From UBA1765 sp045615885 (lineage in GTDB: Bacteria > Fibrobacterota > Fibrobacteria > Fibrobacterales > Fibrobacteraceae): a DNA stretch of 64,000 nt. Shown piece by piece: positions 1 to 9,027 of this stretch. Below the pieces are notes generated by a model. It was not told the DNA's origin and ran no database searches. It was given only the letters and a program-made list of their open reading frames with translations. Position numbers and translations under genes: made by a program. Location: assembly GCA_045615885.1 (NCBI GenBank), contig JAZLFR010000061.1, forward strand, positions 1 through 64,000, read 5' to 3'. Within the stretch, counting starts at the first letter, position 1, and each line of letters opens with the position of its first letter.

Positions 1-61
1 TCTCCTTCTCCTTGTCACTCAAGGACTTAAACATCTGGAATACTACGTTTGCTTCTGCCAT
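1..61 (-). CDS. Partial unknown gene cut by the left edge
   Basis: An ATG at 61-59 follows a GGAGAG ribosome site at a good distance and opens a frame of 20 codons, beginning MAEANVVFQMF, that runs off the window. The visible residues are charged and mostly helical, with no signal peptide. I do not recognise the family. The short piece and the good ribosome site support a real gene start but not a function. Confidence 0.5.
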   Translation of the reverse strand, partial: MAEANVVFQMFKSLSDKEKE

Positions 62-178
62 TTTTCACTCTCCTATACCTTTTATCGTATAGAATATGGA
101 AAATGTCAAAGAAAAAGCAACATTTTGGGGGGACAGAGCCTTTCATAATAAATTGCCACCATAACAGCGGCGTTATCT

Positions 179-301
179 TTACTCTTCAATGTAAGCAAAC
201 GACTGCGGAGGCGTTTTAATTCCATAATCCAGTAGGCTTTTCGCTTCTTCGAAAATTCTGTGAACGTATTCAGGTTTTATGGAGAGAAGGATGGTTGCCA
301 T
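179..301 (-). pseudogene. N-terminal fragment of an ASCH-type domain protein
   Basis: This 40-codon frame begins MATILLSIKPEYVHRIFEEAK, which closely resembles the opening strand and helix of bacterial ASCH-fold proteins (usually followed by a KYEFR-type motif). After about residue 20 the similarity ends and the frame stops at a TAA. ASCH proteins are normally over 100 residues, so this is best read as a broken remnant. It lies beside a truncated ORF6N gene, which fits a decayed accessory patch. Family recognition is by eye and rests on about 17 residues. Confidence 0.4.
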
Positions 302-359
302 ACGGATAATATAAGTTATCTGGGGTAGTCTCAAAAAAAATTCACACCCTCTTACCTTT

Positions 360-713
360 ATGAAATTATTGTATTTCGTGGCGGGTGCTGCGGATTTGGC
401 GGAAATTTATGGGTACGAAACCAGATTTTTTAACCGTCAAGTAAAGAATAACAAAGAATGTTTTGATGAAGATTTCATTTTCCAGCTTACTGCAGACGAG
501 TTCTCCTCTTTGATGTGCAAAAATTGCACATCAAAAGAAACTCGTCCTGGGCGAGGTGGTGCCTGTAAACTACCCTACGCGTTTACGGAACAGGGAATCT
601 ACATGCTCATGACCGTATTGAAAGGCGATTTGGCGATTCGACAGAGTATGGCGCTTATCCGTCTTTTCAAAGATATGAAGGACTATAGTTTTGACGGTTT
701 CACTCCTTTTTAA
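360..713 (+). pseudogene. Truncated ORF6N-domain protein
   Basis: The core from DLAEIYGYETRFFNRQVKNN through FIFQLT to LPYAFTEQGIYMLMTVLKG and the helix ending RLFKDMKDY is the ORF6N (KilA-N related) DNA-binding domain of phage and accessory regulators. In family members the part before DLAEIYG normally reads like VMLDxDLAE; here it is replaced by unrelated sequence from a weakly placed ATG, and there is no ribosome site. The usual C-terminal half is also missing at 117 residues. I read it as a 5'-damaged, C-terminally truncated remnant, although a short expressed protein is possible. Confidence 0.6.
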
Positions 714-855
714 CAAAGAGTTGTAATTCCGCAAGGCGCTCAAAACAAAAAAAAGACACCTCGCCATTTGATTTTGACAAGGTGCCCTCACAGCCTTGTG
801 AGGCTAGTTTTGAAAAGTCTGTAAAGGGGTGCAAGAAAATTTTACAAGTACGACT
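714..855. other. Intergenic spacer with a small hairpin
   Basis: No gene is visible here. A perfect 7-bp inverted repeat with a 4-base loop (786-803, CCTCACA and TGTGAGG) lies between the ORF6N remnant and the converging gene at 856. It lacks a good T-run, so a terminator role is uncertain. Confidence 0.35.
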
Positions 856-1335
856 TTATTCGCCTTCTTCATCCTCTTCAACTTCTTCCAGCTCATCGAT
901 GTCTATGCCCAGATCGAATGCCTTTTCGGCATCGCATTTGGGAATTTCGAAGTCGCTAGTGTACTTGCCGACGGTTTCGTTTTTGAAGCGGTCGATTTCA
1001 TCCCAGTCGGAGCGGAGGATGTATATGAGGTAGCGCATTTCCTGGAACAGTTCCTGTGCGGGCGCGCCATAGAAATCCTGATAGCCCTCGCTTTCATAGA
1101 TGGGTTCCGGAAGATCTTCAGGGTCGAAATCATTGCTCATGAGCGTTTCAAAGAGCGTTTCTTCGCTCTTCGTGATAATGCAGCAGCCTTCAAGCTCTGA
1201 TGCCGACAGGAACAGTTTTTCGCCTGCGTCTGACTGCAATTCAACTTCTGCCACGACGATGCCAGGGCCAGGGCCGCATGGGCCTACGCCGCCGCAGATG
1301 TCGCACTGAACGTTTTTGACCTGGTACTTTGCCAT
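856..1335 (-). CDS. Unknown acidic protein with an N-terminal Cys pair
   Basis: The 159-residue product starts after an AGGTAAG ribosome site. Its N-terminus has a CDICGGVGPCGPGPG segment, giving a CxxC pair plus a third cysteine that could bind zinc or form part of a metal site. A second Cys pair (GCC) lies near residue 50. The last 20 residues are almost entirely Glu and Asp (DELEEVEEDEEGE). No signal peptide or membrane segment is seen. The downstream spacing suggests it stands alone. I do not recognise the family; the acidic tail suggests a soluble cytoplasmic binding protein (inference only). Confidence 0.7.
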   Translation of the reverse strand: MAKYQVKNVQCDICGGVGPCGPGPGIVVAEVELQSDAGEKLFLSASELEGCCIITKSEETLFETLMSNDFDPEDLPEPIYESEGYQDFYGAPAQELFQEMRYLIYILRSDWDEIDRFKNETVGKYTSDFEIPKCDAEKAFDLGIDIDELEEVEEDEEGE

Positions 1336-1423
1336 AACTTACCTCTTCAAGTCGGTTGATAGAACGATCTTGAGATAGTTATATTCTGGAAGATAGATTA
1401 GGAAAGAGTTTTTTTGAATTTTT

Positions 1424-2038
1424 TTATGCTTTGCCCACGATGCGCTCTACAATGAGCCTTGCCTGCGAGAGCGGGTGCGTGGGGAATAGCTTGTCGAAGT
1501 TGCGGGCTTCTGCGCGGTTCATGAGGAAGTCGCGTTTGTATTCGGGATCGTACGGGTCGTAGTACCAGTTTGCATACGGGTCGCTTGCGTTCCCTACTTC
1601 GCCGGTTTGCTTCATAAGTTCGTATATGGCTGCGTCGCGGCGGCCGACTGTGCCGATTTCGTCCAGAAAGATCTGGATGTTCAATGTCTGCTCCCCTGTT
1701 TGCAGGTGCATGAGCGTAAAATACTGCACGAACGGCTGTTCGCCTTCCGGCTTCAGCAGGTTTTTGGTGATGCTGTAGATGAAGCGGTCACCGTTTTTGG
1801 TTACGCCGGAATCTACTTCGATTAGCGCCTGGTCTTCGCCCTGTTCGTGGATTGCATCGATTACGGCCTGCGGGTTTTCAAACGGCATGGCGCATGACGC
1901 GCGCATGGGTTCCACCTGGATTACGCCCATGGCGTTGTCGGTTTGCAGGCCAAAGTTTACGCAGCCTTCAGAGTCTTCGGGCATGGCTTCGAGCCTTTGG
2001 CAATGTTCCGGCAAGTTCAATAGTTCTTCAAGTGTCAT
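1424..2038 (-). CDS. Unknown soluble protein, 204 residues
   Basis: A well-placed GGAG precedes the ATG. The product has no signal peptide or membrane segment and ends in a helix (LSQARLIVERIVGKA). A Tyr/Asp/Pro-rich segment (ANWYYDPYDPEYKRDF) lies near residue 160, and the middle looks like alternating strands, as in small alpha/beta proteins. It is divergent from the symporter at 2091. I do not recognise a family, and no function is offered. Confidence 0.7.
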   Translation of the reverse strand: MTLEELLNLPEHCQRLEAMPEDSEGCVNFGLQTDNAMGVIQVEPMRASCAMPFENPQAVIDAIHEQGEDQALIEVDSGVTKNGDRFIYSITKNLLKPEGEQPFVQYFTLMHLQTGEQTLNIQIFLDEIGTVGRRDAAIYELMKQTGEVGNASDPYANWYYDPYDPEYKRDFLMNRAEARNFDKLFPTHPLSQARLIVERIVGKA

Positions 2039-2090
2039 GGGGCGCTCCGTTTTGGTGCAATATAAAAATTTTTCTTAAATTTATCGCACT

Positions 2091-3305
2091 ATGAAAAAAC
2101 AACATGTGCAAATGATTCTTTGGATTGCCGCCCTTGTTTTAGGTGGCGTTTTGGGCCTTGTCAGTAACGAAAAGTTGAACGAGCTTTTCAACTTTATTGC
2201 CACTGCTTTTACAAGGATGTTCCAGTTCCTTGCGGTGCCGACGATTGCGCTTGCAGTGATTACGACGCTCGCTTCGTTTGGTAGTAAGCAGAATTCCGGC
2301 CGCATTTTTAGACATGCACTTTCCTATACGCTGCTTACGACCGTGGCGGCAACGATCGTGGCAGTGCTGCTCTACAAGGTGATCGCCCCGGGCAACCTGC
2401 CGCTCGATATTGTGAAGGGCGGCGTTTCTGAAATCCCGGCAAACCTTGGCACGCTTTCTTACTACGACCACATTCTCTCCGTGATTCCGAACAACATTCT
2501 GCAGCCGTTCCTTGCCGGCAACGTGCTTTCCGTGCTGTTGATTGCCTTTGCGATCGGCATTGCCCTTTCACGCATGCCGGAATCTGAAAGCCGCTCCACC
2601 GTGCTCCATTTTTTTACGGGTTTCCAGGATCTTTTGTTCATGATCATTCGCGGCCTCGTCAAGATTTTGCCGGTTGGCATTGTCGCCTTTGCCGGCCAGC
2701 TTACGGCCCAGATTAGCGCAGGCGTAGTGCTCGGCTCCATTGGCAAGTATGTGCTTGTGATTATGGCCGGTAACCTTGTCCAGTTTTTTGTTGTGCTGCC
2801 GCTGTTCCTTGTTGCACGCGGCCTGAACCCGCTCAAGGTGTTCCGCCAAATGACCCCGGCGGTGCTTACCGCCCTCTTTACAAAGAGCAGTGCGGCAACG
2901 CTCCCTGTGACCATGCGCTGCGCCGAAGAACGCCTGAACGCAAAGCCGGAAGTTGCACGCTTTGTGCTCCCGATCTGCACGACCATCAACATGAACGGTT
3001 GCGCCGCGTTTATCTTTGTGACTTCGCTTTTCGTAATGCAGAACGGCGGTGTCGCCCTTACGCTCCCGACCATTCTCTTGTGGATGCTGATTTCTGTTCT
3101 TAGCGCTGTCGGTAACGCCGGCGTGCCCATGGGCTGCTACTTCCTTACGCTTTCACTCATGGCCGGCAACGGCATGCCGGTCGGCATTCTGGGAATCATC
3201 CTGCCGATCTACGCAATCATCGACATGGTTGAAACTGCAGAAAACGTTTGGAGCGATTCCTGCGTTTGCGCCATGACCGACAAGGATATTTACGGCAAAA
3301 AGTAA
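2091..3305 (+). CDS. Dicarboxylate/amino acid:cation symporter (DAACS family)
   Basis: This 404-residue, highly hydrophobic protein has the pattern of the sodium/proton dicarboxylate or glutamate symporters (GltP/SstT/DctA class). The serine-rich re-entrant loop (TKSSAATLPVTMRCAEE), the following FVLPICTTINMNGCAAF helix and the C-terminal NAGVPMG and DMVETAENV segments are the family signatures that form the substrate and cation sites. It should import a C4 acid or an acidic or neutral amino acid across the inner membrane; the substrate cannot be read from sequence. The stop abuts the stop of the convergent kinase gene with no terminator between them. Confidence 0.92.
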   Translation: MKKQHVQMILWIAALVLGGVLGLVSNEKLNELFNFIATAFTRMFQFLAVPTIALAVITTLASFGSKQNSGRIFRHALSYTLLTTVAATIVAVLLYKVIAPGNLPLDIVKGGVSEIPANLGTLSYYDHILSVIPNNILQPFLAGNVLSVLLIAFAIGIALSRMPESESRSTVLHFFTGFQDLLFMIIRGLVKILPVGIVAFAGQLTAQISAGVVLGSIGKYVLVIMAGNLVQFFVVLPLFLVARGLNPLKVFRQMTPAVLTALFTKSSAATLPVTMRCAEERLNAKPEVARFVLPICTTINMNGCAAFIFVTSLFVMQNGGVALTLPTILLWMLISVLSAVGNAGVPMGCYFLTLSLMAGNGMPVGILGIILPIYAIIDMVETAENVWSDSCVCAMTDKDIYGKK

Positions 3306-5438
3306 TCAGTAGTTCTTGACGATGTCTACAACTTTCTGGTATTCGGCGAGCAGCGCCGAATGCCTTTTTTTTATGAATTCAATGTCGCCATCCCTGGCGG
3401 CGTATTCGAGTTCCCTGGCTAGTAACGATGTTTGGTCGGCGCCAATGTTTGCAAGGTTTGATTTTAGCGTGTGCGCCTTGATCTGGTAGTTTTTCCAGTC
3501 GCAAACGTCAAAGTATTTTTGCAGTTGCTTTTCGTAACCTTCGTCGATCATGACCTGAATCATTTTGCGGTAGAGGTTTGCATCGTTTAAGCTGAAGGAG
3601 CGGCCCTTTTCAAAATCCACGATCGGTTCGATCGCGTCCTGGATTTTGTTCAGCACGATTTTTTCTTTTGGCAAATATTCCAACAGCACCTTTTCGAGCT
3701 GGTCGCCACGCACGGGCTTTGCAAGGAAGCTGTCAAAGCCGTTTGCAAGGAACATTTCCTTGGCGCCGTTCATGGCGTTTGCCGTGAGCGCGACGATTTT
3801 TGCGCATGCAGACTTGTTGTTTGCAAGCGATTTCATTTGTGCCACCGTTTCTACGCCGTCCATTTCGGGCATCATGTGGTCCATGAAGATTACATCGTAG
3901 CAGTTTTCTTGCACCATTTGCAGGCATTCCCTGCCGCTTTCTACCGCATCGACCTGGATGCGCGAATTTTTGAGAAGACCCTTTACGACAATGAGATTGA
4001 GCTGGTTGTCATCGACTACGAGGATTTTTGCCTCCGGTGCAGTGAACGATTCATAGAAGATGTCGATAGTTTTTTTCCATTCCTCGATGCTCTTTTGAAT
4101 ATTGCCGATCGGGGTAGGGTCGATTATTTTTTGCCTGACATCGAAACTGAATTCGGAACCTTCGCCGTAGGTGCTTTTGACTTTTAGTTCGCTGCCCATG
4201 AGCTGCAGCAGGCGGCTGGTAATGGCAAGGCCGAGCCCCGTACCTTCGGTGCCGCGGTTGCGCACTTCGTCCAGGCGGTGGAACGATTCGGTAAGGCGGC
4301 TTATGTCATTTTCCCTAATGCCGATTCCAGTATCCTTGATTGCAAAGTGGAGCGTTATGAAAGGTTTTTCGATGGTGCACGAGACCTTGAACGTAATGGA
4401 ACCCTTGTGCGTATATTTCACAGCGTTCGTAAGCAGGTTCGCAAGGATTTGGCGCAGTCGCACGTCGTCGCCAAACAGGGCAGACGGCAGGTTTTCTGCA
4501 ATTTCTGTATGGAGCGTCAAGTTTTTCTGGTTGATCTTTGGCGAAATCATCGTGATGTTGTCGCTGATTGCAGAGATCGTCTTGTACTCGGTAGGAACAA
4601 GCTCCATTTTGCCGTTTTCGATTTTTGAAAAGTCGAGAATGTCGTTGATGAGCGAAAGTAGAATGTTGCCGGACTGCTTGATGTTCTTTGCATACGCCTT
4701 GATTTCTTCCGGGGTACCGCCGCGGAGTATCATTTCGTCGAGGCCAAGAATTGCGTTGATTGGCGTGCGGATTTCGTGGCTCATGCTTGCAAGAAAATCG
4801 CTCTTCGCCTTGTTTGCATGCTCCGCTTCCAGTTTCAGGCGGGCCTGTTCGATGTAGGAGTCTTCGAGTTTTTTTCGTTCGTCGTTATAGAGGTTCTTTT
4901 GCAGAATGGTCGTAACCACAAGAAGCATGGTTACAACGACAGTTGAGCCCCATGTACTGATGTATGCATCGTTGATGTTTGTGAATACGAGTACGCAATC
5001 GGGGTAGAACAGGCTGACCAGATATACGGAACTGTCCAGGATTGCGGCTGCAAAAAGCACCCAGGCGAGTTTTTTGCCCTTCAATGCAAAAGTGAAGTAG
5101 AAGAGTTCGTAGGCAAACCACAGGTTTACGCCGCTTTCCACGCCACCGGCCGAAAGCCAGGTAAGTGGGAGCGCCACCATGATGCCGATGACGACTGCCC
5201 AGCGGCCGATTTCTTCGTGGTGAAAATATTTTGCTATGCTTATGAATGTTGCCGTAGCCGCAAAAATGAACAGCACCGTAATGATGCCGATCGTGCTTAC
5301 CGAGGCGGCAAGGCAAATGACCAGGCCCAAAAGCGATGCGATGGCGCCCGTGGCGACGAACAGGACGTTCATTCGCTTTTCGAGCGCAATGTCGTGGTCA
5401 AAAAGAAAGTGGCTGATTTTTTGCAGCAAGGTGGGCAT
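3306..5438 (-). CDS. Membrane hybrid histidine kinase (7TM-like, HisKA, HATPase, REC, HPt)
   Basis: The 710-residue protein has about six hydrophobic segments in residues 23-180 with little periplasmic sequence, then a coiled linker. HisKA follows with the phosphorylated His at 221 (SHEIRTP), then an HATPase_c domain with DTGIGI (about 369) and GTGLGL (about 399). The receiver phospho-acceptor is Asp520 (MDHMMPEMDG). A degenerate C-terminal HPt-like helix bundle has His656 (HTLKSNLANIGA). It is a complete phosphorelay in one chain, probably sensing a membrane or intracellular signal. No partner regulator lies next to it. It is a paralogue of the kinase at 23068, sharing the DHMMP and NLxVVKGLLK receiver motifs. 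Confidence 0.93.
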   Translation of the reverse strand: MPTLLQKISHFLFDHDIALEKRMNVLFVATGAIASLLGLVICLAASVSTIGIITVLFIFAATATFISIAKYFHHEEIGRWAVVIGIMVALPLTWLSAGGVESGVNLWFAYELFYFTFALKGKKLAWVLFAAAILDSSVYLVSLFYPDCVLVFTNINDAYISTWGSTVVVTMLLVVTTILQKNLYNDERKKLEDSYIEQARLKLEAEHANKAKSDFLASMSHEIRTPINAILGLDEMILRGGTPEEIKAYAKNIKQSGNILLSLINDILDFSKIENGKMELVPTEYKTISAISDNITMISPKINQKNLTLHTEIAENLPSALFGDDVRLRQILANLLTNAVKYTHKGSITFKVSCTIEKPFITLHFAIKDTGIGIRENDISRLTESFHRLDEVRNRGTEGTGLGLAITSRLLQLMGSELKVKSTYGEGSEFSFDVRQKIIDPTPIGNIQKSIEEWKKTIDIFYESFTAPEAKILVVDDNQLNLIVVKGLLKNSRIQVDAVESGRECLQMVQENCYDVIFMDHMMPEMDGVETVAQMKSLANNKSACAKIVALTANAMNGAKEMFLANGFDSFLAKPVRGDQLEKVLLEYLPKEKIVLNKIQDAIEPIVDFEKGRSFSLNDANLYRKMIQVMIDEGYEKQLQKYFDVCDWKNYQIKAHTLKSNLANIGADQTSLLARELEYAARDGDIEFIKKRHSALLAEYQKVVDIVKNY

Positions 5439-5595
5439 AGGTACCGAAAAAATAGAAATAAGGGCAAGGGGTTCAACTTTTTTTGCGAATACCCTAGTTT
5501 ATTTTTGAAAAATTAGTTATATTTGCGTGTATGCAAATAAATGCATAAATAAATATATAAAATATTTTGATCGTTGTGAAGGTAGCGAGGTAAAA

Positions 5596-6486
5596 ATGAA
5601 AATTATCGACATTCTCAAGAAAGACAAGATGTCCCTTTCCTTTGAAGTGTTCCCGCCAAAACAGGAAACGAATTTTGAAAGCGTAAAGCACGCTACCGAG
5701 ACTATCGCAGCACTCAACCCGGCATTCATGAGCGTTACCTACGGCGCTGGTGGCGGCGTGAGCCAATATACCTTGCAGATTGCAAAGAACATCAAGGAAA
5801 AGTACAATGTGCCCATGCTTGCGCACCTGACCTGCGTTTCCAGCAGCAGGGAGACCGTGAAGGCTCGCATTGCCGACATGAAGGCCGCGGGCATTACGAA
5901 CGTGATGGCGCTCCGTGGCGACCTTACCCCGGAACTGCAGGCAAAGGGCATTAACCATTGTGATTACAGGCATGCCGTAGAGCTTGTTCGCGAACTCAGG
6001 GAAAGCGATGCGGACTTTTGCATTGGCGCCGCCTGCTATCCCGAAAAGCATCCGGAAAGCGCAAACCAGCGCGAAGACATTTTGCGCCTCAAGGAAAAGG
6101 TCGAAGCCGGTGCAGACTTCCTTACCACGCAGATGGTGTTCGACAACAACCTGTTCTTCAGCTTTTTGTACAAGCTGCGCGAAGCTGGCGTAACCGTGCC
6201 AGTTCTCCCGGGCATCATGCCGATTACGAATGCAAACCAGGTGGAACGCGCCATCAAGCTTTCCGGCTCGTTCATGCCACAGCGCTTCAAGTCCCTTGTC
6301 GACAAGTTCGGCAGCGACCCGGAAGCAATGAAGCAGGCTGGCATAATCTATGCAAGCGACCAGATCATCGACCTCTACGCAAACGGCATTACGAATGTTC
6401 ATGTCTATTCCATGAACAAGCCTGACGTTGCCGAAGGCATCTTGAGGAACGTCTCTGCAATCCTCGGCAAAAATTTTATGGCCTAG
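5596..6486 (+). CDS. metF: Methylenetetrahydrofolate reductase
   Basis: The 296-residue product is a full-length MetF TIM-barrel flavoenzyme that reduces 5,10-methylene-THF to 5-methyl-THF for methionine synthesis. Signatures include SFEVFPPK near the N-terminus, the FMSVTYGAGGG loop, VMALRGD, GAACYPEKHPES and DFLTTQMVFDN. The start at 5596 is preferred over an upstream in-frame ATG at 5527 because it follows a GCGAGG ribosome site and matches the family N-terminus. It is monocistronic, ending in a strong bidirectional terminator. metY at 10330 serves the same pathway but is not in the operon. Confidence 0.95.
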   Translation: MKIIDILKKDKMSLSFEVFPPKQETNFESVKHATETIAALNPAFMSVTYGAGGGVSQYTLQIAKNIKEKYNVPMLAHLTCVSSSRETVKARIADMKAAGITNVMALRGDLTPELQAKGINHCDYRHAVELVRELRESDADFCIGAACYPEKHPESANQREDILRLKEKVEAGADFLTTQMVFDNNLFFSFLYKLREAGVTVPVLPGIMPITNANQVERAIKLSGSFMPQRFKSLVDKFGSDPEAMKQAGIIYASDQIIDLYANGITNVHVYSMNKPDVAEGILRNVSAILGKNFMA

Positions 6487-6518
6487 TTTTCGGGGTTGAG
6501 CTCCTGAAAGCCCAATGC

Positions 6519-6548
6519 AAAAAGCGAACCCGTCCGGGTTCGCTTTTT
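6519..6548. terminator. Bidirectional intrinsic terminator between metF and the DksA-like gene
   Basis: A perfect 13-bp stem (6519-6531 with 6536-6548) and a GTCC loop has A-runs at its left foot and T-runs at its right foot, so it can end transcripts from both converging genes. Confidence 0.85.
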
Positions 6549-6571
6549 CGTTGTAAAAATCAAGGTCGCGA

Positions 6572-7012
6572 TTAGCGGTGCTGCTCAGCAGCGGCTGCGC
6601 GCGCCATTTCGATGCGGCTGTCTTCGCGTTCCTTCTTTTTGACCTGTTCCTTGCAGTTCACGCACTTGGTTGCCGTAGGCACTGCTTCAAGGCGGGCCTT
6701 CGGAATAATCTGGTGGCAAACCTTGCAAATGCCGAAAGTCTTGTTCTTGACACGCTGCAAAGCTTCTTCCAGGTACACAAGATACTTGCCTTCGCGAGCT
6801 GCCAGGTCAAAGCTTGTTTCAAGGGAAGTGTAGTCTGTAGCCGTATCAGCCAAATGGTTGGAGTAGCCTGCAAGGCCGCTACCAAGGTCCTTCTGGTTGC
6901 GAGCGTCGCTTTCTGATTGCGAAGCTACAAGTTCACGGCGCTTTTCAAGGAGCAGGGATTCGAAATAATCCAAATCCTTTTGATCCATCTGCGGCAATTT
7001 TTCTTCTGCCAT
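6572..7012 (-). CDS. DksA/TraR-family zinc-finger protein
   Basis: The C-terminal CKVCHQIIPKARLEAVPTATKCVNC segment is the C4 zinc finger of DksA/TraR proteins, which bind the RNA polymerase secondary channel and tune initiation, often with ppGpp. It is preceded by a helical region (residues about 10-90) with an SLETSFDLAAREGKYLVYLEEAL coiled-coil part. The length of 146 residues fits. The start at 7012 follows AGAGGTAG and is preferred to an upstream in-frame ATG at 7078. The short N-terminal acidic tip of classical DksA is not obvious, so it may be a general DksA-like regulator rather than DksA itself. Confidence 0.85.
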   Translation of the reverse strand: MAEEKLPQMDQKDLDYFESLLLEKRRELVASQSESDARNQKDLGSGLAGYSNHLADTATDYTSLETSFDLAAREGKYLVYLEEALQRVKNKTFGICKVCHQIIPKARLEAVPTATKCVNCKEQVKKKEREDSRIEMARAAAAEQHR

Positions 7013-7099
7013 AGCTACCTCTCTTTTTAGAGTTTTATCATGCGCCCATAAAGTATCTTTTCTAAAGCGAAAAGGCAATATTTTTTTATAAAAAATTAT

Positions 7100-7996
7100 T
7101 TAAAAGAAGTCGATGTTGACTTTCAGTCCATCTTTTTTGAGGTCGGCAGAGAAGGCGTCTACACTTTTGGAAAGTTTATCGAGCGCTTTTGCCGCGTCGT
7201 CGTAATCTTCGACGGTGGCATCGACCTTTTTGCCGATTTCGTCAAACTTTGCCTTTACATTCTTGACTTCTGCAAGGGTGGCATCGACGCGCTGCATCAT
7301 GCTTTCTGCCTCAGCAACTGCTTTTTCGCCCTTGTCGCCTACATTTGAAAGGGTCGACTTTGCCTTTTCGAGGGCGGCATCGAGGTTGTCGATCTGCGAC
7401 TTGGCTTCATCTACGTTCGATGCTATGAATTCGCTTGCCACGTTAGCTACATTGCCTGCTTTGCTCTTTACGCGGTTAAAGCGCTTCATCGTGTTTTCGC
7501 CGATGTAGGCGTCGATGGATGCCTTTGCCTTGTCGAGAATGGAGTCGAGGTCGGTCAAAATGATTTCGATCTTTTGGGAAAGGCCGGAGGTGCCTTCGTC
7601 GTAATTGCCCCTTGCCGTATCGCCGTCTGCAAGGAACTCTTCTGAATCGCCAAGCAGAATGGCAACTTCGCGTTCACCCATGAGGCCCGCGTTGATTAAG
7701 TTGAATTTGGAATTCTTCTGGATCTTTGTGCCCCTTGCGACCTGGATGGTTACAAAGACTGCGTCTTCGGTGAGTTCCACGGATTGGATCTGCCCTCGGG
7801 TGAGGCCGTTGACCTGCACGCGGTTGCCTGGGGAAAGCGTACCTATCTGTTCGTAACGGAGAACGTAGACATCGTATTTAAAATAGGGGCTTGCCGGGTG
7901 CTTGTAATAGAGAAGAGCTAAACAGGTCACAAGAATGGCGCAGGCGATAATGCTTGCGAGCCAGTTCTGCTTTATCAGCTTTTTCCATTTATTCAT
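7100..7996 (-). CDS. MCE/MlaD-family membrane-anchored lipid transport protein
   Basis: An N-terminal transmembrane helix (about residues 14-30) is followed by an MCE domain (about 40-120) with the typical LSPGNRVQVNGLTRGQIQSVEL stretch. The C-terminal half (about 140-290) is a long helical, coiled-coil region. Known MCE proteins form hexameric periplasmic rings or tubes that carry lipids between the membranes. The gene overlaps the hprK end by 8 bases and is the last gene of the hpf-hprK-mce operon. No MlaE permease or MlaF ATPase lies nearby, so its transport partners must be elsewhere. Confidence 0.88.
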   Translation of the reverse strand: MNKWKKLIKQNWLASIIACAILVTCLALLYYKHPASPYFKYDVYVLRYEQIGTLSPGNRVQVNGLTRGQIQSVELTEDAVFVTIQVARGTKIQKNSKFNLINAGLMGEREVAILLGDSEEFLADGDTARGNYDEGTSGLSQKIEIILTDLDSILDKAKASIDAYIGENTMKRFNRVKSKAGNVANVASEFIASNVDEAKSQIDNLDAALEKAKSTLSNVGDKGEKAVAEAESMMQRVDATLAEVKNVKAKFDEIGKKVDATVEDYDDAAKALDKLSKSVDAFSADLKKDGLKVNIDFF

Positions 7997-9014
7997 AAGG
8001 CGAGAGTTCCACGTCTAGGAACGAATCCGAAAGTATGACCCCGTTCCGCTTTTGCTGTATAATATTTAGCAAACGATCGTTAAAAATTTTGGCGGTATCT
8101 TCGCCGGCGGCCTTCATAAGCGTGTTATTCGCGATGACTTCCGAAATTACGGTCAGGTTTTTGCCCGGAGTCACGGGAATTACCACTCGCGGCACGCTTA
8201 CGCCCATGATAGTTTCGGAATCGTTCGAAAGTCCAGTGCGGTCACAGTGCGTGTTGTCTTTGCCGAGCTGGAGTTCTACGATGACTTCGATCTTTTTGGA
8301 CTGGCGAACCGCGTGAATACCGAACATGGAGCGAATGTCGATGATGCCCACGCCGCGGATTTCCATGCAGTGGCCGAGCATGGGGTCTGCCATGCCGACG
8401 ATGGACTTGCCGATCTGCACAAGGTTCACCTGGTCGTCGGCAACGAAACGGTGGCCGCGTTCCACGAGCGAAAGCACGCATTCAGATTTGCCGATGTTGC
8501 TGTCGCCCACGTAGAGCATGCCCACGCCGTTCACGTCGACAAGGCTGCCGTGCACCTTTGTGTAAGGGGCAAAGTAGCGTTCGAGAATGGCGTTTGTGGA
8601 AAGGAAAAATTCGTGTGTAAAGAGAGGCGTTGAGAACAGCGGGATGTTCAGAGCCTCGCACATTTCGATCAGCTCTTTGTGCGGTGCCTGGCCGTGCGTT
8701 ACGACCCACATTGGCGCGCGGAACTTCATGAGCCCGGCAAATGCAGCCTTGCGCCTTTCGGCGCCTATCGATTCCAGGTAGTTCCATTCTGTATGGCCAA
8801 TGATCTGGACCTGGTGCGAACTGTACACATTGGAATAGCCGGCCAGGGCGAGGCCCGGTCGGTGAATGCCCACTTCCACGATGCAGGAATCTGTAGCGGT
8901 TTCACCTGTGTGGATAGTGAGCTTTAACGCCTTTTGGAAGCGTTTAAAAAATTCAAGAACCGGGAAACTTTCCCGGTTCTGAATTTGCAGGGTATGTAGC
9001 GGATTGTAAGCCAC
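7989..9014 (-). CDS. hprK: HPr kinase/phosphorylase
   Basis: The 341-residue protein has the two-domain layout of HprK: an N-terminal domain and a C-terminal kinase domain. The Walker A is GDSNIGKSE (the family usually has GxSGIGKSE, so Asn replaces a Gly). It is followed by the RGHRFVADDQVNL acidic site and the HprK signature MEIRGVGIIDIRSMFG. It phosphorylates Ser46 of HPr or a homologue in carbon control. It follows hpf by 13 bases and overlaps the mce gene, so it is in an operon. No PTS enzyme or HPr gene is in the window. Confidence 0.94.
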   Translation of the reverse strand: MAYNPLHTLQIQNRESFPVLEFFKRFQKALKLTIHTGETATDSCIVEVGIHRPGLALAGYSNVYSSHQVQIIGHTEWNYLESIGAERRKAAFAGLMKFRAPMWVVTHGQAPHKELIEMCEALNIPLFSTPLFTHEFFLSTNAILERYFAPYTKVHGSLVDVNGVGMLYVGDSNIGKSECVLSLVERGHRFVADDQVNLVQIGKSIVGMADPMLGHCMEIRGVGIIDIRSMFGIHAVRQSKKIEVIVELQLGKDNTHCDRTGLSNDSETIMGVSVPRVVIPVTPGKNLTVISEVIANNTLMKAAGEDTAKIFNDRLLNIIQQKRNGVILSDSFLDVELSPYE

Positions 9015-9027
9015 AACCTAACCAAAA

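Noticed and set aside
5494..6402. 302-codon frame opposite metF
   Set aside because: Antisense to a clear metF; codon bias and motifs favour metF.
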